A stretch of DNA of 64,000 nucleotides from Asterias amurensis (GCF_032118995.1 NC_092665.1:12938512-13002511); one strand, 5' to 3'; numbered from the stretch's first letter, positions 21,601 through 35,200 are shown. Numbers and translations are program-made. The notes: a model not told the origin generated them from the sequence alone.

Positions 21601-23482
21601 TTGAGTCAGGTATTGGCAGAGAGTCCTCCCGTTTGGGAACCAGGCACTGCCCACGGATACCACGCCCTGACGTTTGGTCTCTACGCTAGCCAATTACTAA
21701 GACGAGCTGATCCAAAACACAGAACGCTGGGGAAGTTCTTCAAGGAAGAAATCGCTGAGCCCTTCGGTAAATGTGGAGCTTTTTTGTTATTTGAGAACAG
21801 TGAGAAATTAGTATTGCCTTGAACTTTCACTTACAGGGTATATGTACCTTTTGTAAGACACAAAAACGAATGTCCACCGATTTACATTTAACTTGAAGAT
21901 TGAATGTAGAAAGCTTCCATTAAAATATAACTTGATTGAGTGCTGTAGTTTTTTAGATGCCCTTGAGAATTCCAGGGCAGGCAAGATAACAGTAGTCTTG
22001 GTTCTGGACGCTCCTGTTAATAATTATCTCTTTACTCGTGCGGCTAATTTCCATTGCTGATTAGAGGTACATGTACTCGAAAATATGAATAATAAACTGC
22101 ATTCAAAAATAAAGATGGCACTAACAGGTTTTCGTACTGACGCCACTACACGTGTATCCAATGAAACCATTGGGCGTGCAAGACCAGTGCATGTCTTTAG
22201 CCTTCGGGACTAGTCTATGGGTAAATAGCTTTCCATCGAGTACGATTTGTTCTTGATTCCCAACAGGTATCGACTTCTTCATCGGAACACCTTTCGAATC
22301 GTTCTACCGAGTGGGGCGTCTTACTGGTGACATCAGTGGTATATGGTCGACACTTATCAAAGGTCTTGTCGATCCAATGAACAGAGAAATGTTGGTATCA
22401 ATGGTAACAGGAAAAAACAAAGACATCTTTACAGTATTGGAAAGATATCCACTAATGGCGGTAACTATAAATTTACGTAATTGGACATTTCACAATGATT
22501 TTTATTGTTATTTTTATTATTATTTTTAAGACTCGGCATTTATATCTTTGACCTAACCAGGCATACGGAAATTAATGAATAGGTCTCAATCAACTCAACG
22601 TTTTGTTGCACTCAAAAGTTTAAAAAATGTGTTTAAAAAAATCAGTAGAAACTGTCAAGAACAGTCAGGGAGGGGATTCCAACCACGTTAAAGGAAATTA
22701 TACCTGTCGAAGTTCTGGGGTAGTCTCCGTTTTCGTTAAGTGAACGACTGTTCCCCACAGTTCCTATGAATTCACCGGCCATTACAAAAAATAAAAAAAT
22801 TGCGCTTTACGAGAAATGCTTTGATTTGAAAAGTATAATTTGTGAAGTTATGATGTCACCATCATGTGTTTCAGCGATACTGTATTTCATCATTCAACAT
22901 TGATCTGTTTTTTTTTTTTTTTTTTTTTTTTTCCAGATGGAAAACTACCGACGGGCGGAGGTACTTGCTCTAGAGCAGCCATCAGCCACAGGTGTGGGAA
23001 CCGCCCGTGCCGTTGCGAAGCTGTACGGCATTTTAGCAAACGGAGGCCAGACTATCGAAGGTCAAAGGTTACTCTCAGAAGACATCATGAGTAAATTTAT
23101 AGGCGAATCAAAAGCGCCCTCCTTTGACAGGTCCATTGGATTGGAGACTTCTTTCAACCTCGGATACGAAATAACGAAGATTGGCGTAAGTTTACGACTC
23201 TGAAAACTGTGTTATTCAATAACTATTTGATAAAATAAAACAAAAAGTTACAAAAATTAAAAGAAGATCTTTATGATGACGTCATCGTTTCTTTTCCAGG
23301 GGGTGGAACAGTTTGGACATCCCGGATCCGGTGGAATGCAAGGACGTGCTGATCCACAGTGTAAGCTCAGCTTTGGTTACGTGTCAAGTTATCACTCCCC
23401 GTTTGGAATAGGGAATGACCCCCGGTTTTCGGCCCTGCAGAAAGCTACATACGAGTGCCTTAATAACTTAGAGGGTCAGTAG
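18601..23482 (+). CDS. Beta-lactamase-domain serine hydrolase, tandem copy 3 (431 aa, 7 exons)
   Basis: Exons 18601-18743, 19202-19365, 20660-20796, 21541-21766, 22267-22460, 22937-23185 and 23300-23482 join to 431 codons with the same phases as copy 2. Membrane anchor at residues 7-24, S99-T-T-K102, Y188 in AHGYHALTFG, H378-P-G in EQFGHPGSGG. Exon 2 encodes the same peptide as in copy 2. Exon 5 starts GIDFFIGTPFESFYRVGR as in copy 2 and then departs completely after DISG. The family is EstB/LACTB-like; the active-site set looks complete, so the copy is probably functional. Exon 6 is preceded by a long T-run acceptor. No hexamer close to the stop codon was found; the first good AATAAA is at 24453, so the 3' end is uncertain. 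Confidence 0.92.
20284..20570. repeat. Half copy of palindromic MITE, family D, joined to a second repeat
   Basis: CTCGAAATTGCATGGTTTTC and the flanking words match one arm of the palindrome at 61047-61437. The right part (TCATCAAATTATGGCGGTCG, GTGCAATCCACCTTCATC) matches the hairpin at 40016-40174. Intron 2 of hydrolase copy 3. Confidence 0.55.
23277..23284. promoter_or_regulatory. CRE-like palindrome TGACGTCA
   Basis: Same word and same offset before the exon 7 acceptor as in copy 2 (15324-15331). Confidence 0.35.
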
Positions 23483-25340
23483 GGAACTGCATTGGATGTT
23501 TTAGCCAAATACAGTAGTAAAAAATCAACAATTTTCGAGGCCAGCCCGTACCAACTTTTTTTTGCGGAAGAGAGAAGACAGAAGACATACTAAATTTGAA
23601 CTGTGCCGAACTCGGGAAAGTTCGACTGCATACGTTACTCGCTGACGTCATCGATGTATGAATAGCTTTATTTGAGTCACGGTTTCGAACTCTTTTCTTA
23701 TATCTTAATGTAAAAGAGTGAACATTTCACTCTCTTGTCCACAAGTGGTGTCCTTCGCTCATTATATGAGTGAAATTCAATCTGTGTCACTCTTTTTGGC
23801 AATGAGTGAAATTGGAACGAACTTCATTTTTCTAAAAAGTGTCGTCTGCCATATTAATGGCTCTTTGCAAGAAGAGTGTATGGCGGACAAAACAAGTGGT
23901 TTCTCAATACGTCTCATGATGAGAGATAGGATAGCATTTTTCGAAGGAATATTAAGAACTTGTGGTGTTCAGACAGCTTTGTGGGTTGCTTGTCTGTGTT
24001 CTAACATCCCCCGCCATTTTGTATGCAGGCCATGCCTTGCTAACAACTATTTCAAAAGTAACGGCATTATTACAAATCTTCACATTTTCTAAGTTGTTCG
24101 TCTGAACTATTACTATTTATAGTGTTTATAATATCATTGATAATAGCTTCATATTGTTTTTTGTTCAAATATGACTGCTATGTCTTTACTTTTAATAGGA
24201 AAAAAAGACATTTCTTGATGTTATAGGTTTCGTTTTTAATAGTTTACCAAGAAAAGCTGGCATTTTGTATTTTAATAAGAACATTATTGAAGGATTACTC
24301 ACGAGTTTGTTTGCATTGTTTCCCTTTATTTTGGCAGTGTTAATTTATCTGCAGTTTTAAGGGTTTGTTCGCATTGTTTCCCTTCATTTTGGAAGTTTTA
24401 ATTTATCTGCAGTTTTATACTCTAAATATAAGAGTGAAAAGCACCACTTTAAAATAAATTATTTGCATTTCGAGTTGTCCCTCAAATGGCTCTTTAAAAA
24501 GAGTGGTGGTTTATTCACTCTTTTAGAGGGGGTTCTTCAAAAATCTAAAAGAGTGGAAGACTACTCGAAAAAGAGTTGTCCCTCATTATGGCTCTTCAAA
24601 GAGTGCCTTTCACTTCTATGCATTTGTAGCAGTATCCGGAGGCCGCTATTACAGTTGCTACCAAAAGGCATGTACATGTACATGCAAAACTACGACAGCC
24701 AGATACCAGGCGAAATCAATCAAAGCGGAAAACTCGCTGTAAAACAATAACCTAGCTTTTCTTTCTCCATTTGTTTGTTATTGAGAAACACGTGGAACCT
24801 CTCGACGGCTGTTTTAAAAGGATACCGATGTTCCAATTTTCTAGCTTACGGAATTTAATGAAACAGCAGTACACAAAATGGTTTAATTTGGCCGCCACAG
24901 CGCTACCTTTATTTTCTTCAACAAAACCGGACCAAAATAAATACAGTGCGACCAATTTGTTGTCCCCTTGAACATTTCTTTTAAGAGACTACACGAGGGT
25001 TAACTTTGACTTTGCTATGGCTCAGACGGCCACAGTTTCAAAGCAATGGACACGGCATAGACAGAGCCCGATCAGAGGAGAATATCCAGTTACCATTATA
25101 GTCTGGTTCCTAATGTTCAAATTAGATTGAATCAACACAAGTGATCGCACTGTGATAACGGCCCGTATACAACAAACACTTTTAGAAGGCACTTGCTCAT
25201 AGTGAGAATTGCACAAAACTCATTGAATAGTTCTAAAATTTCCAAAAGACAGAGACAAAATAGGCTTACAATTTGTTTTCTCTCTCTCTCTAAAAAGAAA
25301 AGCAGATTTACATGTACATTGAATGTTTTTATGGCGGTAT
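23483..25340. other. 3' flank of hydrolase copy 3 with GAGTG/CACTC-rich repeat
   Basis: Between 23715 and 24615 short inverted words (ACTCTTTT, AAAGAGTG, GGCTCTTT) recur at irregular spacing. Two copies of a 57-58 bp unit lie at 24303-24418 (GCATTGTTTCCCTTTATTTT and GCATTGTTTCCCTTCATTTT). The open frames 23718-24092 and 24463-24750 fall inside this repetitive stretch and look non-coding. Confidence 0.45.
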
Positions 25341-25341
25341 G

Positions 25342-25684
25342 CAGCTGGACACTATTGGTAACTACCCAAATAATTATTAGCATAAAACATTACTTGGTAA
25401 CGAGAAATGGGGAGAGGTTGATAGTATAAAACATGTGAGAAACGGCTCCCTCTGAAGTGACGTAAGTTTTCGAGAGAGAAGTTATTTTCGAAATCTCGAA
25501 ATCAAGCATAAAAAAGCACACAACCTCGTGTGACAAGGGTGTTTTTCCTTTCATTATTATCTAGCAACTTCAACGACCAACTGAGCTCAAATCTTCACAC
25601 GTTTGTTATTTTATGCATATGTTGAGATACACCAACTGTGAAGACTAGTCTTTGACAATTACCAATAGTGTCCAGTGTCTTTAA
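25342..25684 (+). mobile_element. TTAA MITE, family A, copy 7 (internally deleted)
   Basis: Starts GGACACTATTGGTAACTACC, ends CCAATAGTGTCCAGTGTCTT then TAA. The central GAGACCTC palindrome is missing. Confidence 0.8.
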
Positions 25685-26256
25685 TGATCAATTTTTTAGA
25701 ACTCCATTTACAAAACATTTCCTAGAAAATTATTTACAATCAGCCTCTATGACAATAAGACGATCGTTGTGTTTGCGTTTAACTTTCCCGAAATTTGTTG
25801 AGGCCTTATTTAAGACAGTTTCTCCAAAATTAACGAATACAATGATTTCCTATTCAAGCCAATATTTTGAGTGCTTTTATATCACGATTCCTGCATAATT
25901 GTGCTTGGTAGAGAATAATAAAGCAATATTTAAAGCAGCTCTATAAAATTTTAACCTTACGTGTATATAGCACTCCATGTGGGGGGTCAATTTTATTGAA
26001 AATGTTTGCGTAGATTACTTTGAAACAAATTTTGAAACAAGGTTTTTTTTTTACATTTTGAGAAAGAATTGTAAATATATTACACTGCCGGTAATAATGA
26101 TATTCACTTGTATTCTCTATTATAAACCACGGGCTAGATCAAGGTGAAAAATGAATTAAACTCTTTCACATAATAACATCACGAAAATACTATATTTTTG
26201 TACACTTACAAACTTAAGACAATCATTTGCAGACCATAATTCTGACTATACATCAA

Positions 26257-26262
26257 TTTATT
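26257..26262 (-). promoter_or_regulatory. Possible FHAD1 poly(A) signal
   Basis: AATAAA on the minus strand, 34 bases beyond the stop codon at 26296-26298. Confidence 0.45.
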
Positions 26263-26295
26263 CTATTTTTACATAATTACAAAATAGTTACTCGA

Positions 26296-29200
26296 CTATT
26301 TTTCAGACAAAATAAACTCTTTCCTAATTACAAACAATAGCAATACAAATTTTCTCAGTCGGATAAAATCTAAATCCCAAATATTAAAACATTTAAAAGA
26401 AGCTAACGAGTCAGACGAAACAATTTTGGAAAATGTTTGGAGATACTTCTGGGTTTTCAAGTCCTGAAGATAAAAATGATAAACATTTACAAGCTATGTA
26501 GAAAATCAAGCGTGAATGAATACTCGAAGGTACGAAAGTTGTAGTGCGAAACCTGACCACCCCTGCTATCAAAATGGTCCAGTCCAATATGAAGCTCAAC
26601 TTATTGCCTGTACAAGAAGAAAAAGCATGTATCAATTACACTACCCACAACAAAATTTAAATGATCATAATTGCTCCAAGATTTTACAACGAATTCTTTA
26701 AAAAGTAAAATAAGCATTGGGCTAAGTTCACTTAGTTCTCTGCACACAATTGGTATGAAGTTTAGGTGTTCACTACTGACTTGCCCAACTTTATGTCATT
26801 ATAAACTTACCACAGCATTTTCTAGGTTGATAAGTTTAGCAGTGGTGTCACATAGTTGCTGGTCTTTTTCGCTCAGTTCCTGCGGAGAATACAAAGTAGG
26901 TCAAAAATTAAAAATTAAATTAAAACAGAACAACCCCATCATAAAAAGAACTGTGGAATACACTGAAGATATTCAACTTGAAACTGTCAATGGAAAACAA
27001 ATATCATTTCATTTTGGAAAAGTTGTGAAATTGAGTCACAGGGTTTTATACATGGCTGAAAAGAGCATCATAAAACGAGCTCCATTTGTGTAAATTTTGT
27101 TTCTAAAGTTATGACTTTTTGACAAATAATTTGTCACTATCTGAAAATGACTTATAATGGAAAAAACAGCCTGTTTAATAAAAAACTTCAAACATTGTAA
27201 AATAAACAAAGTGCACAAATGAACAAAAGGATCAGAATAAAAACGATTTTAATCTTATCTCTATCAATCAAAACGTTTTTTTTTTTTATTTGAGAAAGAT
27301 GAAAGAAATGTTAGAATCTTAAGAAATAAGAAAACCACATGACACAAATTTTTTTTTAAACTTACCGCTTTTAAGCTTGACAATTCGTAACTCTTCCTCA
27401 GCATTTTGTCTTTCTGCGCTTTTTTCTTTCCATCCTTCTGCAAAATTATTTGTTAATAATCATTAAAAATCATGTGTATGATCAATAAATAATTATGTTC
27501 TTTAGGCCTATAGATTTATTCATGAATTTATTTCCTCTAATAATACACTAAAAAGAATATAAACCTTAAAGGTAGTAGACACTATTGGTAATTACTCAAA
27601 ATAATTATCAGCATAGATCCTTACTTTGTAACGAGTAAGGGGGAGAGGTTGATGGTATAAAACATTGTGAGAAACGACTCCCTCTGAAGTGACATAATTT
27701 TAACAAAAGAAGTAATGTATACATGAATTTGATTTCGAGACCTCAGATTTAGAATTTGAAGTCTCGAAATCAACCATCTAAACGCACACAACTTCGTGTG
27801 ACAAGGTTGTTTTTTCTTTCATTATTGTCTCGCAACTTCGTTGACCAATTGAGCTCAAATTTTCACAGGTTTGTTATTTTATGCATATATGTTGAGATAC
27901 ACCATGAAAAGCCTAGTCTTTGACAATTACCAATAGTGTCCTGTGTCTTTAAGTCTTCACACTGTGTGGACACATTTAAGTCCACATAGTGTTTCAAGTC
28001 TCTACATTATGTAAACCTCTTTTGTTCTCAAGTGCAAACTTTCTATATAACACCTGCCCACATTCTGTAAACATAATATTAGGCCTGAAGCTTGTTCAAT
28101 GGTCAGCTAAATCATAAACAATTTACCAACTATAAATGACCCATTATATAGGCCTATAATCAAATCAAATAATCTATATAAAAAAAATATACAACATTTA
28201 GCAAGTTACTGGGTAATTGTTAAATGTTTATACTAAAAAATACTTAAAAATACTTTAAATACTTTTAAAAAAGCTGTAAACCAATATACAAGGACAGAAA
28301 ACAAGAATTCAAAGTCACATAATGTGCACAATTTGGCACAATTCAATTAAAGGAAAGCATACATTATAAGATACATAGCCAATCAAATCATGTACATGTA
28401 TATGGGTAATGTAATAAAGAGCACATGAAAGAGAGATCTGCAAGCTAAAAACAAAATGGATAACAATTTTAAGAATTTTTCTGAGCGGAAAAAAAACAAA
28501 TGCAAAAATCAAAACAAGGAGGTCGGATTAAAATAGAAAGAATGCCATGCCTGTAATACAATCATTATTAACAGAAACAAACAAATATACAATAAAAAAG
28601 TACAAGTTATACGAGCAAAAAGAAGACTTAATAATACAAACACGAAATAGAACGAACCAACACGAAATAGAACGTGAAACCAATGTCAAAAAATCAACAA
28701 TTTAATGATTCCCTTTCAATGCAATATAAATCATCAAAGATTTCTCTTTTATCAAAAAGAAAAAGAAAAAAATTACCTTAATTTTGGTAATTTCATCCTC
28801 GTAGCAGTTATGCTTTGGCCACGTCTGCTTGTTATTTTTATCATCATTCTCCAAATGGAATGTCTGTCAACAGAAAAGTCACGAAAAATTATAAATAAAT
28901 AAATAACAATAAATCCATCCAATGTCTCCCATTGCTTATAATCACTGGGCCAGGAGTACAAATCTGATAAAGGGCCATATTTTTGCCCGCGTGAGGGCGC
29001 TCTCAATCACTTCCGGGGTATATTCATTCATACTCAAAACAGTTGTTAAAGATTGGAACACATTTCCACCACAGACATCTAATCCATCACGAACAATTAG
29101 ACTTTTAAAGGAGTCATTATAATTCACCTCTAAAGCAAATGGAAACTACCGCGCAACAAAAGTGACTGAACGCCTACACAGGGTGAATCCCGTATACCTC

Positions 29201-32200
29201 CGGAAGTGATAAAAAACACTGTTTAGAGCGCCCTCGCGCAGTCAAAAGTAAGGCGCATTGGGAAGAGACGGAACGAAGCAGAAAAAGCAACCAACCTTTT
29301 TACTTTTGATGGCTCTATTTAGTCGTCTCTCTTGGTCTAAGCTTTCTCGGGTTCTTTTCAACGTCTCGCGTAAATAGTGAGCCTCCTCGGATCGCCCACG
29401 AAGATCATTCTAAGATGGAAGGAGAACAGACAATAAGATTCAACAAATAAATTTATAACAAATTGACAATGAAAATTTGACTCGAACGGATTTGAACCAA
29501 AGGTGTCCAAAATGTAAAATGTAAAATGACCACAACGGCAAGCCACAGGGGATGTGTTCAAACAGATGGACGGACAACAAACAAAACAATTAAGAATCAT
29601 TACTTTTAACTTTCTAAAAGACAATCGCACTTTTAAAGATAAGCTGGAAGAAAGTAATTAATAGGGAAAACAAAAGAATAAATATACATTCTAAAGGTCA
29701 ATAAAAAACAAGAGGTCCTTAACACAAGTAATGTTTTTACCAGGAATCTACACTTATTATTATTCTCCTGGCGCTGAAACAGGAAATTATCCTGTCCATT
29801 TAAGGATTATCAAAAACAACCAGTAAACTATAATTGTAGTCACTTACAGCGAGAGTCTCCACCTGCGTAGCTTTCTCATTGGCCAGCCTCTCGGCCAATC
29901 GCAGCTTCTCTAAATCCTTCTCGTAATCCTTGAGAAGCTCGTCTTTCCTATCCAGCCTCTGGTTCAGTGTGCGCAGACGACTCGCTATCAACTCGTTGGT
30001 GTTGGCGCGCTCACCGTCGAGTTTCTCTCGCTCGTCTCTTGGTAGGTGACCCATTGACTCTTGACCTGCGACCTCACCGAGACTCAGCAGATTGGCAACT
30101 GACTTGGCTAGCTTGAGATACTGAGGACAAATGAAATTGGTATTGATTGTAAAAAAGCAATAGTGCCAAATCAAAAATCAAAAGAGCAGTATTATAAAAT
30201 GTGTAGAAGAGTTTCCTGTTTATCGTGCCCTCCAAAAATAAAATCGTTCGCAATAAAAAAAAAAAAGGTTTCCCTCCAAATCTTTGAGCAAAATAATAAT
30301 TTCAAGGGTTAGAAATTATATTTGAAGGGACCAAAATATTTCAAGGATATATATGGTGACATAATAATTAAACAAAAAACGTGTCCACAGGCTTTGCACT
30401 TCTGTGTGACGGTTTGTATGTTCCCTTCTTGAGGCATACTGTGAACGATAAGAGTAATCACTTTACAAGAAATATCAACTTGCTGATAAGTTTACAACGT
30501 CTGGTAGAAGAGTGTTGATATAACTTAACAAGGTAAAGAAATCACAAAATGATAATTTGAAATTCTCACCGACTGTTCGCTGATTTCCAGGCTATGCTGC
30601 ATTTCTACCCGAGCACTGCGCTCGATCGCAGCGTCGGACGACGCCGTTGAGATTTGCCCGCGAGCCTTGGCGACCTCTCGGTCAAGCAGGGCCTCGGGGT
30701 TGGCTCCTTGGTCGATGATCTGGGCCTGCTTGGCTCGCATCTCGGCTAGTTCCTTCTTGAGGAGGATCACCTGCTGAAGAGCTTGGTCTTGGGTGGGTAC
30801 TAAGGAGAGCAAATCGTCAAAATAGTTTAATCTTTGGTGATAATTGTATCGGGGAAAATTTATTTTGGGGGGGGGTTTTCACTCTGAGATTTATGCTTAA
30901 ATAAGCAGCAAATGCTGATGAGAAATTTCTTGTGAGGCAAAAAAGGGCAGGTTACCAGCCACATAGGGCACATGTGATATGGTGTTTAACTTAGCTGGTA
31001 ACCTGAACATGATCAGGTAGCACCTTGTTTAAATCTGTGGTGGTTCTGAAAAGAACTGGTTATTATTTGACAACTTAACGTTTTGATCAGAAGGCCTATG
31101 CTGTGATCGTCTTCCCGCCTTGAACAGCTTCAAAATCCTACTTAACCCTAGAATAGCAAGCATAATTTTGTTGTATTATTTTTGTTTTTTACCAATAAAC
31201 ACTGATGTGCGTAATAGCACTATATACTCAGTATTTTCCCGAGCTCTGTGAAAAAAATCACAGGCATATTAATAGTCTGGTGGGATTCCATTTGTTGTGT
31301 TATGCTTCTTTCTGTACTTCAGCAGCTCTAGAAACAGAGTAAATTTTAGCATGAAGGAGAAAGATGTATACGTACATGGAGGTCTATTTGATTCCATTCC
31401 TTTGATACGTGACCTCAACTCAGCGAGGGCTTCGCGTTGTCTCGCGATGACTTGAGAGTGTCTCTCCCCGCGACACTGAGCTCCAAAAGCCGACATCTCG
31501 CTGGTGATCATTCCCTGAAACATCAAAGATAAACCATGATAAATTTATGAGAGTTATATGCACTTGGTCGAACCAAGTTGGCTTCTCAATGTGGATTATT
31601 AACAATCAGTCTTTTGTGAAGCATCTGAAAGCACGCGTTTGTGCAACAAAGGTGTTTTGCTTTCATTATTCTCTTGCGGATACTATGACCAATTGAGTCC
31701 AAATTTTCACAGGTTTGTTAAATATTTTATGCATCTATTGGGATACACCAAGTGGGAATACTGGTCTTTGACAATTTTCAAAGATGTCCTGCCGCTGATT
31801 TCACGAATCTCGAGTTAGGACAAGTAAGTCAACCTAACTTAGGATGGGTTCAATGCGTCCTAACGTCTTTGGATAGAGAACTTAACTCGTCCTTAGTCCT
31901 AAGATTAATGCCCAAGTTCAGAAAAGTTAACAAAAATGTTTTTACTGGAACCCTAACAATCTTCAGAACTGGAAATCATGGAGCTGTGAGTCCTAACTTA
32001 CTTCTTGTTGGACCTGCTCCAGGGCTCGTTTGCTGTTCTCTTGCTCATGATTAAGCTGCCCCTGAATCTTTGCCAACTCATCCCCTCGCATCAACGATTC
32101 TTGCTTGTGTTTGGAAACCAACTCCTTCTGACCACTGTTGAAATCAGAAAAAGGAACACGATGCAAGATCTTCTTTGAATTGTCATGAATAAAAACAAAA

Positions 32201-35200
32201 GTATTTCTAGTGTGTTGATGAAAACAGATTAAGGGTCACGTTTAACCGGTTAAAAGATCAGCTGTAAAAAAACTCTTGTTTGTGTTTGGACACCTTTCAA
32301 CAAAAATGTCTCCGCTGCTAAAACATAAGGTTCGAACTGCCTCTAGCACACATGCTAGCTAAGAGGTCTAGTGGTAAGACATCTGCTGTTGCAACGCAAT
32401 GGTTGTGGGTTCATATCCCAATTTGCCTGTGGATTTGTTTTCACAGAACTTGGGGAAAAGTAAAAAGTATACAGTAATCAACACAGAACGGTCTAAGGAA
32501 AAAAACAAATAACATTTTTTAACCCCGATGCAAAACTAACAACCAATCGTGTGTTTAACCTTAAAAACTACCTGTAAAGAATTTGTACCTAATTGTGCCA
32601 TATTCTACATTCATTTCACTAGTTGTTTTTATGAAATAAACCAATAAATATAATATAATATTTAAGAAAAATGTCTCAGAAAAAGTTTATTCTTACCCGA
32701 GATCTTTGATTAACCTCTCTATCTCGCTCGTCTTCTTGTCAACTAGTTCTGAGAGTTTGACGAGCTGCTGCCTCTGAGTGGTCAGCTCGGCATCTTGGTC
32801 TCGTATCAACACTCGGTTGTTTTCGAGTTCCTCTTTCTGTCGCTCGTTCAGCTCACCGGTCATATCGGAGAGGCGCGCAGACGCACCTGCCAGGTCCCGC
32901 CGGAGGCCGAGGATAATATCCTGTTGGTTTTGGACCTCCTTCTTTATATCAGAGTTTTCCCGCCTAAAATTTGTGGGAAAGGACGAAAAGATTAAGCATA
33001 TTTGTAGATTTACTGTGATGTTGTGGTTGCAAGTTATATTGGTGTATACAAGTTTAAAAACAGAGTTTAAAGGTTGAGCTTACTTGAGCAGGACGATGAG
33101 CTGTTCCATGCCTTTGACATCTGCGGCCGGTTGCTGGACTATGACTGGTTTAGGAGGTAGTTGTGGCTTGCTAGCTTGCTGCTGGAACTTCAACAACGTC
33201 TCCTGAGACCTCTTGGTTTGCTCTGAAAGGGAAACAAGAACTTGAAAAGTCAATCAAATTATAATAACTAGGCTATAATAATAAGACAAGAAGTAGTTTT
33301 TATATAGCGCATTTTACATTAACCGCATCAATGCGCCTTACTTAGTGCCCTGGTAATTGGGCTAACAACATCCCTTTACTCTTTCTCAGCTCCCTTGGGA
33401 GTATACAGCCCTGACCTGCCAGGGCTCTCCAGTGGATTTTTCCATACACAATATAAAACTGTTTCTTGCAGGTACCCATTTATACCCCTTTATCATAATT
33501 GCTTCTCTCCACCTAGGAGTACAATAGGGGTCCAGGGGGTACAAATATTCAGAATGCTGTTGAAACCGAATAAAAACACCGGCCTGACGAGCCATTTTGG
33601 CTCGTTACAAACTTTACTTTTAGTTTACATCAAGAGGTCTAGAATTCTCATCTTACCTGAGAGTTTCTGTTGTAGTTCAACCACCTTGGCCTGACCCTTG
33701 GCCAAGTCTTTCCCGGATTTGATGATCTTATCTTCCAAGGCCACGATGGTCAGAGAATGTTGTTTAATCTGCTCTCTGAACGCTGCCGTCTCCGTCAAGT
33801 GTTGTCTCTCCATTGTGGCCATCTTGTCTTGTAAGACGCTCACCTCCGATTGATACTTCTCATGAAATGAGGTCAACTCGTCACTCAGCTTCTTCTGTCA
33901 GAGTTATAAACGAGAGTAGTTTTAAAGACACTGGACACTATTGGTAATTGACAAAGACCAGTCTTCTCACTTACTGTATCTCAACATATCCATATAATAA
34001 CAGACCTGTGAAAGTTTGAGCTCAATTGGTCATCCAAGTTGTGAGATAACAATGAAAGAAAAATCACCTTTGTAACACAAAATTGTGTGCTTCCAGATGC
34101 TTGATTTCGAGACCTGACAAGCCAATTTTGAGGTCTCAAAATCAAATTCGTGAAAAATTACTTCTTTCTCGAAAACTATGTCACTTCAGAGGGAGCTGTT
34201 ACTCACAATGTTTATTCTATCAACCTCTCCCCATTACTCGTTACCAAGTAAGGTTCTATGCTAATAATTATTTTGAGTAATTACCAACAGTAGTTAGCTA
34301 GTACAAAACATTGCGAGAAACAGCTCCTTCTGAAGAAACGTAGTTTATGAGAAAGAGGTAATTTCTCACATTAGAATCCGAGAAAGACTTCAGGCCTGAA
34401 GACTTTTTTGAGGAATCTACACAATGGTGCTTTTCCTTGTCACTATTTTCTAGCAACTCCGATGAACAAATGAGGCAAAATTTTCATATTTGTTTACTTT
34501 AATGCATGTCAGCTGCTTTCAATAGTACAAACATGACCACAATTTGCACCATAATTTTCACAGGCTTTCTGCAAATCTGCTCCATGAGTTATAGTTACGC
34601 AATGGGTATTTTAGAACCCAACATTCCCCGATCCTGTTTTCTGCTCCGTCTTAACTTACCTCAGCTGCTGCAGACTCCCGTAATCTCTCCTCATATTGCC
34701 TTTCAAGAGATTCCAGCTTTCCTTCTGTTGAGTTTTTCTCCGTCATCGCCTAAATAAAATTTAAAATAGCGAAATACAAAGAAATACTTACTAATTTGGG
34801 TCTTTGTTTCTGTTTCTGTATCAGCACGTTGCAGAAAACATAATTGGCATTAAAAACCAATGGCATATAATATACATATCAGACAGCAGAAACACTACAG
34901 CGAAACCTTTCTCATAGGGATACTGGGCTCTTTTCCATGCATTCACGATAAATAGAATGCATTTTATATAATAGATGTTAAATTTGCATCGGGGGTAAAG
35001 AATATTAATTTTGTTTTTACCCATACACCGATGTGTATTAGCACTGCATGTATACAGTACTCAATACTTCCCCTCGAGTCCTGTAAAAAAATATCACAGG
35101 CATATTACTCGGGTGGGATGCATTTTGTTTGTACACTGGCATAATCACTCAGTGAAATCTAGTTTTTCCTTTTTCTGAAATCTGGTTTTTCTTTTTCCCA

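Noticed and set aside
29358-29630. 90-codon minus-strand frame over FHAD1 exon 23
   Set aside because: It is in a different frame from the FHAD1 coding phase; the exon is 29409-29296.
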